Shown here in pieces: positions 36,601 to 50,782 of a DNA stretch of 64,000 nucleotides. Every line of letters begins with the position of its first letter. The stretch's first letter is position 1. The stretch spans positions 35,878,550 through 35,942,549 of the forward strand of contig OX246747.1 of assembly GCA_945910005.1 (NCBI GenBank), in the 5' to 3' direction. The DNA is from Isoperla grammatica (Eukaryota > Arthropoda > Insecta > Plecoptera > Perlodidae). The notes beneath the pieces are model-generated. The model was not told the DNA's origin. It searched no databases and saw nothing but the letters and a program-made list of their open reading frames with translations. The position numbers were made by a program, and so were the translations under genes.

Positions 36601-39600
36601 ATTTAAATAAAACTTCTCAACGGATTTGAATAATATTTCGTGCAATAATTAGCAACATATCGAGAAATAATCTACACAAATTCTAAGATTGTAACTTAAA
36701 CCGCCATCTTGTAAACATGAATTTAGTTTATTATAATGTTTTTTTTTGTAAGAGTAATATGATATTCAAAAGATTTGTTTGATTTACAAAAAAAATCGCT
36801 CATCTGGCAACGCGGAGCGTTTTCCTAGTTTATTTATTTATTTATTTATTTGATCTTGTCATTGTTGCTTATTTCATCCAATGAGAAACACGTGAACAAA
36901 GCTGAAAAGTTATTGATGGACGGTTTTTGTACTAGGTAGGTAGGCCTACCCTTGATTTATATATGTCGGCAAGTGTCACAAAGTAAGTAAAAATGTCATC
37001 TCCAAGAGAATTCAGTGTTCTTTCTTATGATCTTTCTTGGTTCTAACAAATATTTCCGTTTGTCAAATGTTCTTTATTATGTGTTGTAGCTCGAGACCTT
37101 TCCAATTAATAAAGCACATTTGAAGAAGAGAAAAACATATAATTGAACAAAGAAACATTCATAAAAAAGAGCACTTAATTCTTTAGGAGATGACTTATTT
37201 TAAGCTGTAAAAAGCTGTATGTCCACCTACCCTGTGAAACCACTGTTTTCTGCCTGCTAACATTGCTGTAAAATGCCTTGAAATTAACCACCTTTAAAAT
37301 GATACCTTGTTGAGTAGAATCTGATTACTTATTTTAAAATTTTGTTAGCAGGCATTGTGATGTCATAAGAGCTGACTAATGCCCGATTCCACCAAATGGA
37401 TTTAAACTCGAGTTTAACGAAGCTAAGCTTATCTTTAAACTCAAGTTTAAACCATGGCCGATTCCACCACGTTTTATTCTCCTTCAGTTAGCTATGCCAA
37501 GTTTATTTTGTAAGGATGTCTGTGATTGGTTGTTCCAATCACGTGATTCATTTTCATGGCGGACTGTAGCGGTGAGGAGCTTGTCAAAACATAACCTAAA
37601 GAAAGATGGAGAAAAAGCAACAACGTTCGTGTGGGAGTAATTACTCCGAAAGATAAAAAAATCTATTATTACAAATTGTTGAGCAAAACCGTGAAATAAT
37701 CGAAAATAAAAAAACCGATTCTGTTTCGCGGAAAGTAAAGGAGGAAATATGGGAGAGAATTGCGGGTGAACTGAACGCTTGGCCTAGTGTAGGTTGCGCA
37801 AGGGCGAGGGTCTAGCCTAGGCCCTAGCTGGGTGTAGGCCTAGGTCTAGGCTGGCTATATGATAGCCTAGGCCCAAGCTGAGTGTAAGCCTAGGCCTAGG
37901 CCTACAGTAACTTGGGAGGAGCTACAGTAGAACCCTAAAATGAGCTATAATTTAACGTTGTGACTGTAATGCCAACGGGTAGGCCTAGTTCTTTATGATT
38001 CGAGTACGTCGCATTGGACGTTGAATAAAGTTAATTATTTCTTCATCATCGTCGGATGGAAACGACACATCAGACACGTACCCTGCCATTATAGGGTTAG
38101 CATACAAAATAGAACGATGACAAAAGGCAGACACATCAACATACCCATATTTTGTCGCACACACACCGACAGGCGATGACGAAATCAAAACATTAGTATC
38201 GCAGCTTGTTATATTTGAAAATTCGAAATTTCGGGCATCGTGTTGGCGGTGAGTCGTAGTTAAAGATCTAAACCGGACCGGAGGTTGGGTTTATTTTAAA
38301 CTCGTGATAAACTCGAGTTTAGTTGTGGTGGAATGCATTTTCGATCTAAACGACGCTTAAAATTTTTAAACTCAAGTTTAGCACTTGGTGGAACCGGGCC
38401 TAATGCCTAATGCCAACGAGTAAGCCTATAGGCTTACTCGTTGGCATTACAGTCACAACGTTAAATCATAGCTAATTTGTTCTACTGTAGCTCCTCCCAA
38501 GTTACTGTAGGCCTAGGCCTACACTCAGCTAGGGCCTAGGCTATCATATAGCCAGCCTAGACCTAGGCCTACACCCAGCTAGGGCCTAGGCTAGACCCTA
38601 GCCCTTGCGCAACCTACACTAGGCCTTGACCCTGGCCCGTGCTCGTAGGCTAAGCGTTCAGTTCACCCGCAATTCTCTTCCATATTTCCTCCTCTTTCCG
38701 CGAAACAGAATCGGTTTTTTATTTTCGATTTTTCCACGGTATTGCTCAACAATTTGTAATAATAGATGTTTTCTCTTTCGGAGTAATTACTCCCACGCGA
38801 ACGTTGTTGCTTTTTCTCCATCTTTCTTCAGGTTATGTTTTGACAAGCTCATCACCGCTACAGTCCGCCATGAAAATGAATCACGTGATTGGAACAACCA
38901 ATCACAGCCTTTCTTACAAAATAAACTCGGCTTAGTTAACAATAGGCAAACAGTTCGTGGTGGAACACGGCATGGTTTAAACTCGAGTTTATAAATAAGC
39001 GTAGCTTTGTTAAACTCGAGTTTAAATCAGTTTGGTGGAACCGGGCATTACTGATTTATATTTGCTATAAGTGTCTCCTGCCTGATTTGCAATTAAAATT
39101 GTGTGTAAAACTTGCCCCTCAAGGTGCTGGTGTCGGGAAGTGAAATATGTTTATGTTTATTCCGTGCACTATTGACAAACTGATGGCTAAGTAGGAGAAA
39201 TAGTCTGAAAGACCTTTATTTTTTTTTTATCCTATGCCAAAAGTTTGATTTTTCAATCATTTTTCTTCCTAGCTATCCAGTAAATATGTGCTTCCTTCTC
39301 TGGCCCGCTCAGGTTATTTGGCAGGGCGTCAATGTCAGATTTAAGTGCGGCACAGCTGAGGAGATGTGCTCTGTCCTGAAAACCTAATGAACATAATTTG
39401 CAAGTTGCTGGTTATATACCTTTATAAAAATCATATCTTTATATTTTTAATTATATCTAAAGAATGCTTCTCATAATCGAAAATCTGAGTTTATAGCACC
39501 CTGTAGTTTGGTAAGCCTTACAGACAATACCAATAGAGGTGGCACAGCGGTATGATGCAAGACTCTAATTTGGGAGGTAGCCAGTTCAATTTCAGCCACC

Positions 39601-40493
39601 GGCAGCTCTGACTGAAAGTTTTTTCCGAGGTTTTTGTCAGTCGTAAAGGTGAATGCTGGGATTGAGTCCTTCTAATAGCCCTCGGATATTTCTTCCCAGC
39701 TATCCAAACACCCTAATAACCTTGTTAGTCACCTGAAGAGGGGCACATCAGATAAATGTGCACTTTATAACTGGTATTCCAATGGAAAATTATTAATTAT
39801 TACAGACAACGCTAAATGGATCTAACATTATAATCAGTAACGATGGTTGAATTGTTTTTATTTAATTTGTATTACTATTTACTAATTAATAAATAATGGA
39901 TTTAGTAATCAAACTAGCTACTAATAATAATATTAAATGTAGTACTTATCATTCAGTCTGAAGAGCTTACTAAACCACAGGGTGCTTTAAACTCAGATGT
40001 TTGTTTCGAGAAGCATCTAGAGATAGGCCTATAATTACAAATATGAAATTTACTTATGATATTTATACTGAAATATTCCCCCTTCTGCACTGTGTCAAAT
40101 GCTTTAATAAAATCATAGTGTTGACCTAATGCATTTTATTCTCGCTGTGTATTGTGCTCATTATGCATTGTGTAATGTATGATTTGTCTCCTATTGAAGG
40201 ACCAGCTGAGCGTAAAAGGAAAGCAAATGATCCAGACAAAACAAAAGCGAAACGTCCAAAGAAAGCTAAAAAGCTTGTTGATAATGAACAGGCATCACTT
40301 GAGGGAGACATGGAAGCATTGCCCGTTTGTCCAAGGCGTGACTCACATATTTTAATCGAAGATGTTGCAATGCCTGCATCATTACTTTCCAGTGAAAAGG
40401 TAAAATTGTGTTATAGGAAATTGGCAGTTGCTTTGTAGAATGTTGACTAGTAGCTAGTGGTAGTAGTTGTTCTTTCTGGAAGTTGAACTGTAG

Positions 40494-40538
<45 letters not shown>

Positions 40539-40918
40539 CATTCTCCTTCTGGTGACCAAGACCGAAGCGTCGAAACGTCCAGAAGTTTTTGTGTTGTGTT
40601 TTTTGTTTTGTTTTGTGTTATCTATGCTACGCAGCCTGCCAAATGGTTTCAGGTAAGCTGTTGGCTCCTATCCTTCTTTCCCTCTCACACATGTACTAGC
40701 CTTTAGGCCTGTTCTATATTTCCTATATATATATATATAATTGGAGCTCAGAACAAGATAAAACATGTTCTAGTGTCTAGTGAGGGGAAAGGTACAGAAG
40801 GACGACAGCTTACCTGAGAAAGTAGATAGGCCACTTAGAGAAACATATAGATGAGAAGACAAATAAACTGAAACGTTTCGGCCAACTAGTGGTCTTGATC
40901 ACACGGCGTGAGTAGAAG

Positions 40919-40968
<50 letters not shown>

Positions 40969-41098
40969 AACATATAGATGAGAAGACAAATAAACTGAAA
41001 CGTTTCGGCCAACTAGTGGTATATATATATATATACCAAACGTTGACGTATCATTAAAAATAAAATTTAGATTGGTTTAACCGTAAAATGTATCCTTT

Positions 41099-41141
<43 letters not shown>

Positions 41142-44100
41142 AACTCGTAGGTTTTCGCGGACCGATGGATGTGATAGTTGAGATTTTTCGGGTTGACTGC
41201 TGCGCTCTTTCTTAAGACAATTTTGGTCCTTAAAAGGACCGCTGTGTCGACGTTTCGGTCAAGTAATATTGGCCATCTTCAGGACTCAGCTCTACCCTCG
41301 ATGAGATGTGTGTGTGAGATGTGAGAAAAGGTTTTCATTTCATTTCCTCTTGCATCATAAGTTGTTAGCTCTACAAACTGGTATCTATTGCTTAGGTATG
41401 ATTTTATTAGTTTTAGTGCCGAGCCATGTATCCCATAATAATGGAGTTTGTGTAAAAAGATTTCGTGATCAACGCAATCGAAGGCTTTTGATGTCATAAA
41501 ATATTCCTAATGCTTCTTTTTTGTTGTTTAGAGCATCAGTGAGTTTTTCCAAGAACCTTCTGATTGAAGTGCTTGTTGACTTATTTTTCCTAAAACCACT
41601 TTGATGCTGAGAAAAAAGGTGATGTTTTTCAAAAAAAGAACTAATCCTCGTTTGTATTAGTTTTTCAAAAATTTTCGAGAAGGCTGGAAGGAGGGATATT
41701 GGTCTATAGCAGGGTTGCCGTTTTTGCGGAGTTTATCCTCTTTTGCGGATTTTTAGGGTGCCTCGCGGACATTAGGATTAACGGCCAAATTGGCGGATTT
41801 TCTACTATTATTGTAAAAACCGTGAAATTTACTATAATTTGAAAATCCCGCCATAAAGAACGATTTAATAACGTAAAAAGTAAAGTTGGACAATCTACAC
41901 TTGAACCCGCAGCATAGACACGATGTCTCAAAACACGTGTGAAATATCGAGATTTCAACTGTATTTTTGTAAGTTGTCTTACTATACTAGCAAGCAGAGG
42001 GTGGAGCTTGTGGGTGACAGCCAATGCGGTACCTGAAGCGTTGTGATTGGTTTAGTAGTAAGTAGCGTCCTCTGTCGTCAACTTTGCAGAACGTGTGTGT
42101 TTGTTTAGTGTACGATAGAGCGCGTTGCCTGTGCCTCGTTGGTAACAAGCAGAACCGTGAGCGTGAGCCCGTGACGTGACGACTGACTTCCCTATGAGCC
42201 TGGTTTCCACTACGCGGACGGCTGTTCGTTTAGATTTGTTCTCGATTGCGTCGCTTGTTTCTTGTTTATATATTATATATAAATAAATTTATTATTTATT
42301 GATATATAAAATATAATGGAAAGGTAAATTCTTAAAGATAAGGGCATAACGCATAACCTAAAAAAATGGTATTCTTTCACACTTTATAATATGCTAAGTT
42401 ACGGCATAATAAATGTGTTTTGGGGGATTTTTGAGGATTTTTTTGGTATCTTCGGAGGATTTAAATAATTACTTGGTGGCAACCCTGGTATATATTGTCT
42501 AGTTGAGTTGGATCCCCTTTTTTGTAAAGGGGTTGATGTTCAATCGGAACTCGATTTAAATAAATTTAAGTTGGGTAACATGTTGTGTTTTGGGCCTAGG
42601 TGTTGATCAAGGGCACTGCATATTCATACTGGTTCTCTTATGTCTTCATCCACTTGGCTATGTGTAGTATATTCTCTGTTAGTACTCACTTGTGTTCTTG
42701 TATTTGTATGGTTGTAGTTTATGGTGAGATCATGGGCTTTGCCTAGGCCTAGGCCTGGGTTGTTCATAGGCCTAACTCCATAAATGTTACTAGGCCTAGG
42801 CCTACTTATCAGATCTAGACTCACCTGAGCTCTAGTTTGCGGCTTTTTGTGCATATATGGTATAATTTCACTTTCACTTACTGTTTTGGCAATATTATTT
42901 AGTAAACTATATGTTTTTGAATAAAAATAGCGGGAGCTGTAAGAATGCTCATTTGTGTCGGGCACCATCTTGGGTGCTTCCACCCTTACCCTCCCTCATG
43001 ATTCAGTTCAGTGACATAAATAACTTTGCAGTATTTGCATTTTTTCTGGTTTTTTCTTTTTAAACTAAATTTTAAACTAAAGGGTACGCACAACACCGAA
43101 ACACAACAATGAAACAAATGAATTGAACCGATGGACAAGCAAGCTGTCAAAAAAAAATATGAAGTTCTGAAGTTGGAAAAAACAAACGTTCAGAACGTTT
43201 AAGTCCGGTTCACACAACGTTATAAGAATGGTATAAGGTATAGTCACAAGCCGAGTTGGGCCATAGGGATTACGTACAAGGGTTCACACAAATGTGTCAT
43301 TGCAATAGCAATAGCAATTGGTATAAGACTGGTATAAGATTTCAACTTTCTTATGACGGACCAATCATACGTTGAAACGTCACTTATAACACGCCAATGG
43401 GATGCTAGCAACTTGAATCAATGTAACAGATTCTTTCATTGTAAATTATTAGTCAAAACAAAAACTCACCGTATACATCCGGTTCACATCAAATAGACCT
43501 TGCATCCGGTAACTACGTGCAAAATATCTTCTCCCATCGGCGTCATTAATGATTTAACAACACAACAATAATGAATAATAATAATTATTGTTTTTCTTAT
43601 TATTTTTAACTATTGTTTTGAATTATTGTCAATAGATTCGATGCCGGTTTAAAACGTAAATAACAGCTGCGGGAAGTCAGCTGATTGACAGCCAGCTGTA
43701 GTTACTCAAACTGCCGCCAGAGCAAGTCAAAGAAGTCTACAAAAGAATGTAGTATCTTTTCAGGAAAATCTTTGGCGTCCTTAGCTTATACCTTATACCA
43801 CTTTCTTATACCCTATTCTTATTGCTATTGCAATACCTTATAACTTTGTGTGAATCGGACTTTACACACTTTCAGATGGTTGCTGTCCATTACTTAACAA
43901 ATTTTAACTGGCGAGCAGTTACTATCGTTACAACTAATTGTTTCTCCTCATTATTTGCAAAGATATTACTTTGACAACTTGTTGTTTGTCCACTAGTTCA
44001 ATTCATTTATTCCATTGTTGTAGTTTGGCTGTTACGTCATATGTGCGTACCCTATTGAACTAAATTTTAAACTAGTTTTTAAATTGAAAACCTGAATGGA

Positions 44101-47100
44101 ACGACGTTGTAACCAACATTTTTTTCGATGTGGACTTAAGAGTGGAAAAACGTTGTATATGCAAGTGTCAAACACTAACCGAACGCCTCCTGTCAGCAAC
44201 ATTTTTTTGTCACTCTGATATTTAGTTTTTAAAGTTGGCTAGTGAAAAAACATTGTACATATAACATAGCTTTTTATCAATTACCTCAGAACTAACATTT
44301 TGTTGGTTACAGCTTACAACGTTATTCCACTCAGGTATTCACTTATTAAACTATGTATTATAAAATATACAAAAGAAAATAATGATCAGCAATTTTTTAA
44401 ATTGAACATTTCACTTAATTTGTTATATTCATATTCATTCTGTAAACATTCACGACTTACACGTAGATGCCTTGCTAGGTAGTTACATTGTTGTATCTTT
44501 CTTTCGTATTTATTTTCCTTCTGTGGACATAGTGATTCGTGCATATTTAGTGTTTATCTGAAACAAAACGCTGTGAGTCACTTTTTAATCGTAAAACTAA
44601 AATGCTACTGAACCTACGACAATCTAATGAAAGCAATTGTTCATGTTTGTTCATCCCCTGTCACGCCCATTTATACGTACTCATTTGCAGACAATTTTAA
44701 AACCGATACAATTGTTTGAGTTTGTTTCAATTAAATCATGGAAAATTCAATTCAATTCGTTTCCATTATCCATTTCTTGTGTGGTGTTTGTTATCGTCTA
44801 ATGTTATGATGCTGCATTTGACAGTTTGCTTCGCACCAGACAGAGAAGTTAAATGAAATACATTACCTTTTTTTATGTATATAGGATGGTTTTGGAGCAC
44901 TCATTCCAGAATTTCAAGCAATGTTATTAAATGGAGATGACCCTTTCCAAGATAATGCCATGTAAGTATACACTCTCCTTGTTTTACCTAAAACAAATTA
45001 TGTTTGTGGTAGGAAACACCATCTACTTACACCTTAAAACTTTGCCGTATAAACTCTGGAGACTTCCTACATAAAACTATGTATAAACATATTCCTGACT
45101 CAATCAAAGACGTGCTCTAGTTGCAACCAATTTAAGTAAAAACTGACTGACCACTAATGTTAACTGTAGTTTGTAGTAGGGATCACGATGGGTATACTTG
45201 TACCATTCCCCTATTCCCCGAAAACCCCATTTTAAAAAAAAGTTTTAAATTTAGTTTAGGCCTAATTGTTTTATTCCCGCTGGCAATTTACGGACATAAA
45301 CAAACGCCAAATCCCAAGTTAATCACACGCAATAGATGGGTTCGTTTCTTCGCTTTTATTTTTGCCATTCACATTGTTTTACCCGTATTACAAATGAGAC
45401 ATACAGTATTGCTTTAGGGACCTTTGGAGAGTATTGACTTGAGTGTTGACAATATAATGGAGTGTTGGAATGGAGTGTTGACAGCTTTTGCAAAGGGACT
45501 TCTGGACAGCATTACTACCACAATAACACGCTAGGTACTGTAGGCCTATCTATCCTACTATGTATCACTCACAATCATGTAGCACTTTATTCGTTGTGAT
45601 GATTGAGCACCATTTTGAGAAACTTACATTCGGTTTGGAAAGACATGAAGGCTGCACACCTCCCTAGTGTCTTTCCAAAGTACCCCACCGATCCCTCAAG
45701 TCCCATTCATATGAACAGTAATTTGTGCACCACTGCAATAGTAGTACAGATATATATGTGCATGTCTTTTAGAATGGCATCACTAATAAACCGTGCTGTT
45801 GTGTGCCCTAAAATATAACTAAGTAGCCCAGAATGCCATGGAGACTCAAAAATGATTTTAAAAGAAATATTGCCATGTTGGTAGAATGAAGGTGTCACAC
45901 AAATTAATGGGTGTTGTTTGTTTTCAACCAAAATTATTGTGATATGACAAAAAATTTGGTAATACCTGTGTGTACCATACTTAACTAAACCTACTGCGTG
46001 TACCTACCTACTTGACTTAATTTAATGATCTATTTATTATATAAAGTGTGATATATTTATTTGTACCAAAGGCAAACAGAAGCAGATGTGGTGACGAATG
46101 AACAACATAAAGCTGGGAATGCTCTGGATTCTCTCTCAGTGGCCAATAAAGAGGTATAATAAAAATACTGTAATATTTTATAGAAATCCCTGCTTTAAGT
46201 CACTGGAGGTGCCCCTCTTCAGACTGACTAATTTGGGAGTATAGTTAGAATGAAGTATCTGAGGGCTGTTAAAGGACCACATGCCAAAAGTGAATGCTTA
46301 TATTCGAAAGTGTGTTACAATTTAAGCATTTTTATTTTAAAACTTGCTTTCCCAAATATAAAAATAGTTGTGTTAACAAAGTTAGTTTTTTACAAAGTAG
46401 AACAGTAATCAGTTCCTTCAAGTTTGCTAAATAAAAGTAGGCTGGACTGTAGGATACCCAGAAAAATGCGTTGATTATTTTTCATACAAAATACTGCATA
46501 TAACTGTAACAGTACAGCAATTAACTTTTCAGTAATGGATAATATACATTCAAAATAATATGATATATTTAAAATATTCTAAACTCATGTTATGTCATGT
46601 ATTTGTTATATAGTATATTCATATATTAATAGGACCGGGATCCCACAAGTGGAAATTTAATACACTGTACATAGTGATTGATAAATGATGATGAGGAAGG
46701 TAGGAGGGAAAACCTGGTACTGGTATGTAGCCTACTCCTATTGAAAAGTACCAGGGGGACCATCGGCGTCAGGTCCCATCCAAAAGGACGGTGTAACTTT
46801 GACCAGTCATATAGATACCTCCATTAACCTAGACTGCTGAGCAGTTGATGTGAAGAACAGTGCCATTACATAAGCTTTTGAACCCTCCAATTTGCTCTAA
46901 CCAACGGTAACTAGTGTTTCGGAGGAGAGCGGTCACCCATCCTCCTCCTGACCTAGCCCGATGTTGCTAACTTCGGTGTTCGTATGGGAACCGGCTAAGC
47001 GACCACGCTAAACCGTTGGCTGTATTTAGGTTAGTGATGACATCGGATCCAAAAGATTGGAACTGGTTTTAGAGGCATATTTTTTGTTAAATCTCTAGTC

Positions 47101-50100
47101 ACTAACAACATATATTCAGCATGTCAAAAATGTAGCCCACCTTAATATGGTTCCTACCTATAAACACCCTGTCAATCACTAACCTCAAAGGACGCAATGC
47201 TATTGTGTAGTTAAATGATGTCAATCATCCCCATTATTCAAAAAAGCACTCGCTCACCTTCTCGGCCGGTACCGAAAGCTACTTAACCTCACGGACAAAT
47301 AACTTGAGCACTACAGATACAACTAACCCTGTATAGGGGAAGGTCCCGGCTTTTTATAACTTTGTCACTGAATCGACCATCGACTGTCGCTGAAGATTTT
47401 AGATATGAGTATGACTGACATGTACAACTTTCAACAATGAAGGCGACAGCTAAGTAGCCCTTTCAGGTTAGTGAATGGCAGGGTGTTAGTTAGGTTGGAA
47501 CCGAGTATAGGACATTCTTTGAACAATGTCTCTTCGACCCTTCAAATAGGCTCAATGTAAAACGCATTCCTAACAATACAAATTGTGTAAACAGAATAGA
47601 AGAACCTAGATGTACTTTGTGTCAGCTAGCTAGCGTTACATAAGTGTTAGTGGAAGCGACTGAATGGCACTGAGCGGAACCGGGTCGAAAAGACAGAACC
47701 GGTTCGGAACTAGTTTCTGGGTACCCGATGTCATCACTAATTTAGGTAACTTCTCAGCTAGATATATATTTGAGCTTAATGGCAGTATCAAGTTACTATC
47801 TGTTAAGCTAGTTGAGTAGTTCTGAGACGACATTATAAGACAGCGTGTGTTACATGCGAAGTTATTTAACCAACTGTTTCTGTGCAATGAAAAATTTAAT
47901 TATTTTTACCTGTTGAACGTAGGGGCCTGCTACATGTGAGCCAAAAGATCCAGTGTCTCCAATAGAACGGACGACTCTTGCCATCAAGCCAATGGCTGCT
48001 GTTATTGAGCCAACCGCTGCTGTTATCGAACCAACAACCTCTGTTGCTGAGCCAAGTGTGCCAGAAAGCGCACAACCAGCCCCTGTCTTGCCAGTGATTA
48101 CCATATCTCCAGCATCACAAGCCGATGTAAGCATCATATTTCTGTAATATGCATAGCCCAGACTGAAACAGCTGCCACCCTCAGCCTCACCCCACAATGA
48201 ATCATGAAACGTCATTGCCATTGCGGACGTTTTGTGATTGATGGTTGGGTCAGGCTGAGAAGAGGCCGAGTTGAGTGGTGTTGAGACTATGCATTAAGCC
48301 ATACAGCATTTTGTAATTCATATTTGGGGTTTTCAGGGTCCCTTGCAATTGCAGTTAAAAAATATGTACTATTGTATTGTAGCTATTTCATAGTTATATG
48401 TTAACTACAATTATATTATTCTCAAAATGCCCATGGCCATATACATGATTATTGATTACAAATGTAAATAAGACACTAAGACACGTGATTTTCTTTCTTA
48501 GCCTCGGTGCCATGATAGCTTTATTGGAATTTGCATTTGGAGGTTCTATTATATATATCTGCTCCCTGTGTCCAACAATGAAGTCGGGTAGGGGATAGGA
48601 AATTAATCCCATCATATTCTGGCCCCTAGGTACATCGAAGCCGGCTGGCCATGCCTGACGCTTTCCTCATGTTAACTTCCTCCTCTTCACTTTCTTCTTC
48701 ACTTTCTTATTTCTTTGTCATCCAGTCGTTCCATTGGTGCCAAATACTTCTTCATTTATAATACACGTACTGGTTTTACATACAAGCAAGCAAATATATA
48801 ACTAGGGTTGCAGTTTGATCATCGATATGATTATTTTCCAAAACAATCGATAATTGAGTCTTCCCGGATCAATTAGCGAATAGCTCGCCCACCCGGCGGC
48901 CCGAGATTCTGAATTTACCGCTTGTTATGCCCGTGGCCTCATGCAGCCTCAACCTTTGACCATTCACTACTCAACAATGAACCTGTTTCCACCCCACATC
49001 GCACCAAATCTATCACCAAACCTCTAATTTATCACAAAACACTGAACACTGTAGACCTAAGACAAAAACTCATACAAGAAAATTAATGATATTCCAGTAA
49101 AATGTCTACCGCCTATGCAAAAAGTAGCAATTTTGATTCGATTTTCGATCGACCCTTTTTTCCATTACCGCGATCGATAATTGATTTAACTGGCCCGATT
49201 ATCGTTACTGGTTCATATCGGACAGCAACTAGGGCTGAGACGTTTAAACTTTAAACACCAAGGCTACACCCCGCAAAAAAATATACGTGTACACATTTTT
49301 GTGCACGGTTGACCTACCGCCGTCGAACCCACAACTACTGCCTACCGGTCAACCGTGCACAAAAATGTGAAGTGAAAAAATTGCTGTGGACAGTTAGACA
49401 CAAAAGGTAGAATCAACAATAAATATCAAATTATACAACAAACACATTAATGATGGCACATTTATTCGTTCACCTGTGTTATTTTGTTGAACTTTTTTTA
49501 GTGAAAATTCAAAGATTTCATATCATTTTGGCATTGGAGGGGTGTTATGTTTAAACTTTTAAACGTGAAATTTTCGGAAAAATAAATGTTTGTTTACAAA
49601 AGTAAACGTTTTCTCCCAGCCCTAACAGCAACCCTATATATTAGGGATGTCAAACGATTAAATTATTATAATCGATAATCGAATTCACTTTCACCTCCAT
49701 AATCGATTATTAATCGATTTTAATCGTTTTGTTAAATGTCGGTATAGTAGCAAGTTTCTTCCAAACTTTGGTCTGGTTTCGGTTAGTTTGAATTGCCCGC
49801 GCAAGCCACGAGTTCGCAATTCGACTTCTTTTCGACTATCGATATATTTTACGTCACGGAGTATTTTTGTTATGTTCTGTCCAAGATTTCGACGATAATT
49901 TCTGTCCTAGTTAGGCCTGAAGGGCTATAGTTATTCACTTCCCGTTTTTTTTGAACCAATAAGTAATTAAGTATGCTGAATATGCGTCGTAATATTATTA
50001 TTTTCATGTGCAGCGTAATTAAAATTTACGTAATGTGAACTAAAAATCGTAGCGACTTTTCTAACCTTACTTCTCTTGTTATTTGTGAACAAACATAACA

Positions 50101-50748
50101 ACTCGTATTTTTATAGATCGTAGGCGTCGAATGCTGGGTCTAGGGTAGGCGACTAGACACAGCTATTCAAAATATGACTGGAAATTCGGCTCAAATTATG
50201 ACGCAAAGTTATGCTGTTGCTGTTCTTAGGCCTAGGCCTAGGCCTACTGTAAATGAAACTGTACCACATTCTTCTTAGCGCAATAGCGATTCTAGCGCCA
50301 GCGCTCGCGCTCGAATAGGCGGCAGATCTTGAGAACTAAATTAAAAAAAGCGTGAAAATTTAAAATCGATTTTTTTTTTTAAATAATCGATTAATCGTTT
50401 TCGATTAATAATCGAATCGATTTAATCGTAATAGTTGACATCCCTACTATATATACAATCCGTGAAATATTCTGAAACATGTAAAAACAAGAAGCCATCC
50501 AGTATGAATATTGGAGCACTAAGATGACTAAGATTAGTAACCAGATGAATTCTGGAATGCACCTATTATCCTTTGTTGATGTGTTATTAACTCCTTGATG
50601 TAGTGTCTTGCTTTATATGGAAATGATAGTAACCCAAATCTCAGGAAACTAGGCCTACTTCTACCAGTTTGTGTGTGTTAGTGTCATTGATACCTACTAG
50701 CATGTCATCTCTAACAAGGACTAAGAAAAAATACATTTCTTCAATACC

Positions 50749-50782
<34 letters not shown>

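Larger units (their letters stand above)
37378..39055. mobile_element. PIF/Harbinger-like foldback, partly duplicated in inverse
   Basis: Left terminus TGCCCGATTCCACCAAATGG follows TAA (37379-37381). A matching inverted terminus (TTGGTGGAACCGGGCC) is followed by TAA at about 38401, so one complete element is about 37382-38400. Beyond it an inverted copy of the left arm runs from about 38418 to 39053, ending TTGGTGGAACCGGGCA. Both arms share GTTTAAACTCGAGTTTA motifs and stretches rich in TAGGCCTAGG. TAA/TTA duplications are typical of PIF/Harbinger. Confidence 0.7.

Noticed and set aside
45157..45417. + strand 86-codon frame with hydrophobic stretches
   Set aside because: Lies in REC8 intron 5 with no splice sites or family similarity; hydrophobicity reflects AT-rich codons.
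46925..47025. Functional 5S rRNA gene
   Set aside because: Only the internal control region is conserved; the ends do not match 5S and it is fused to unrelated sequence.
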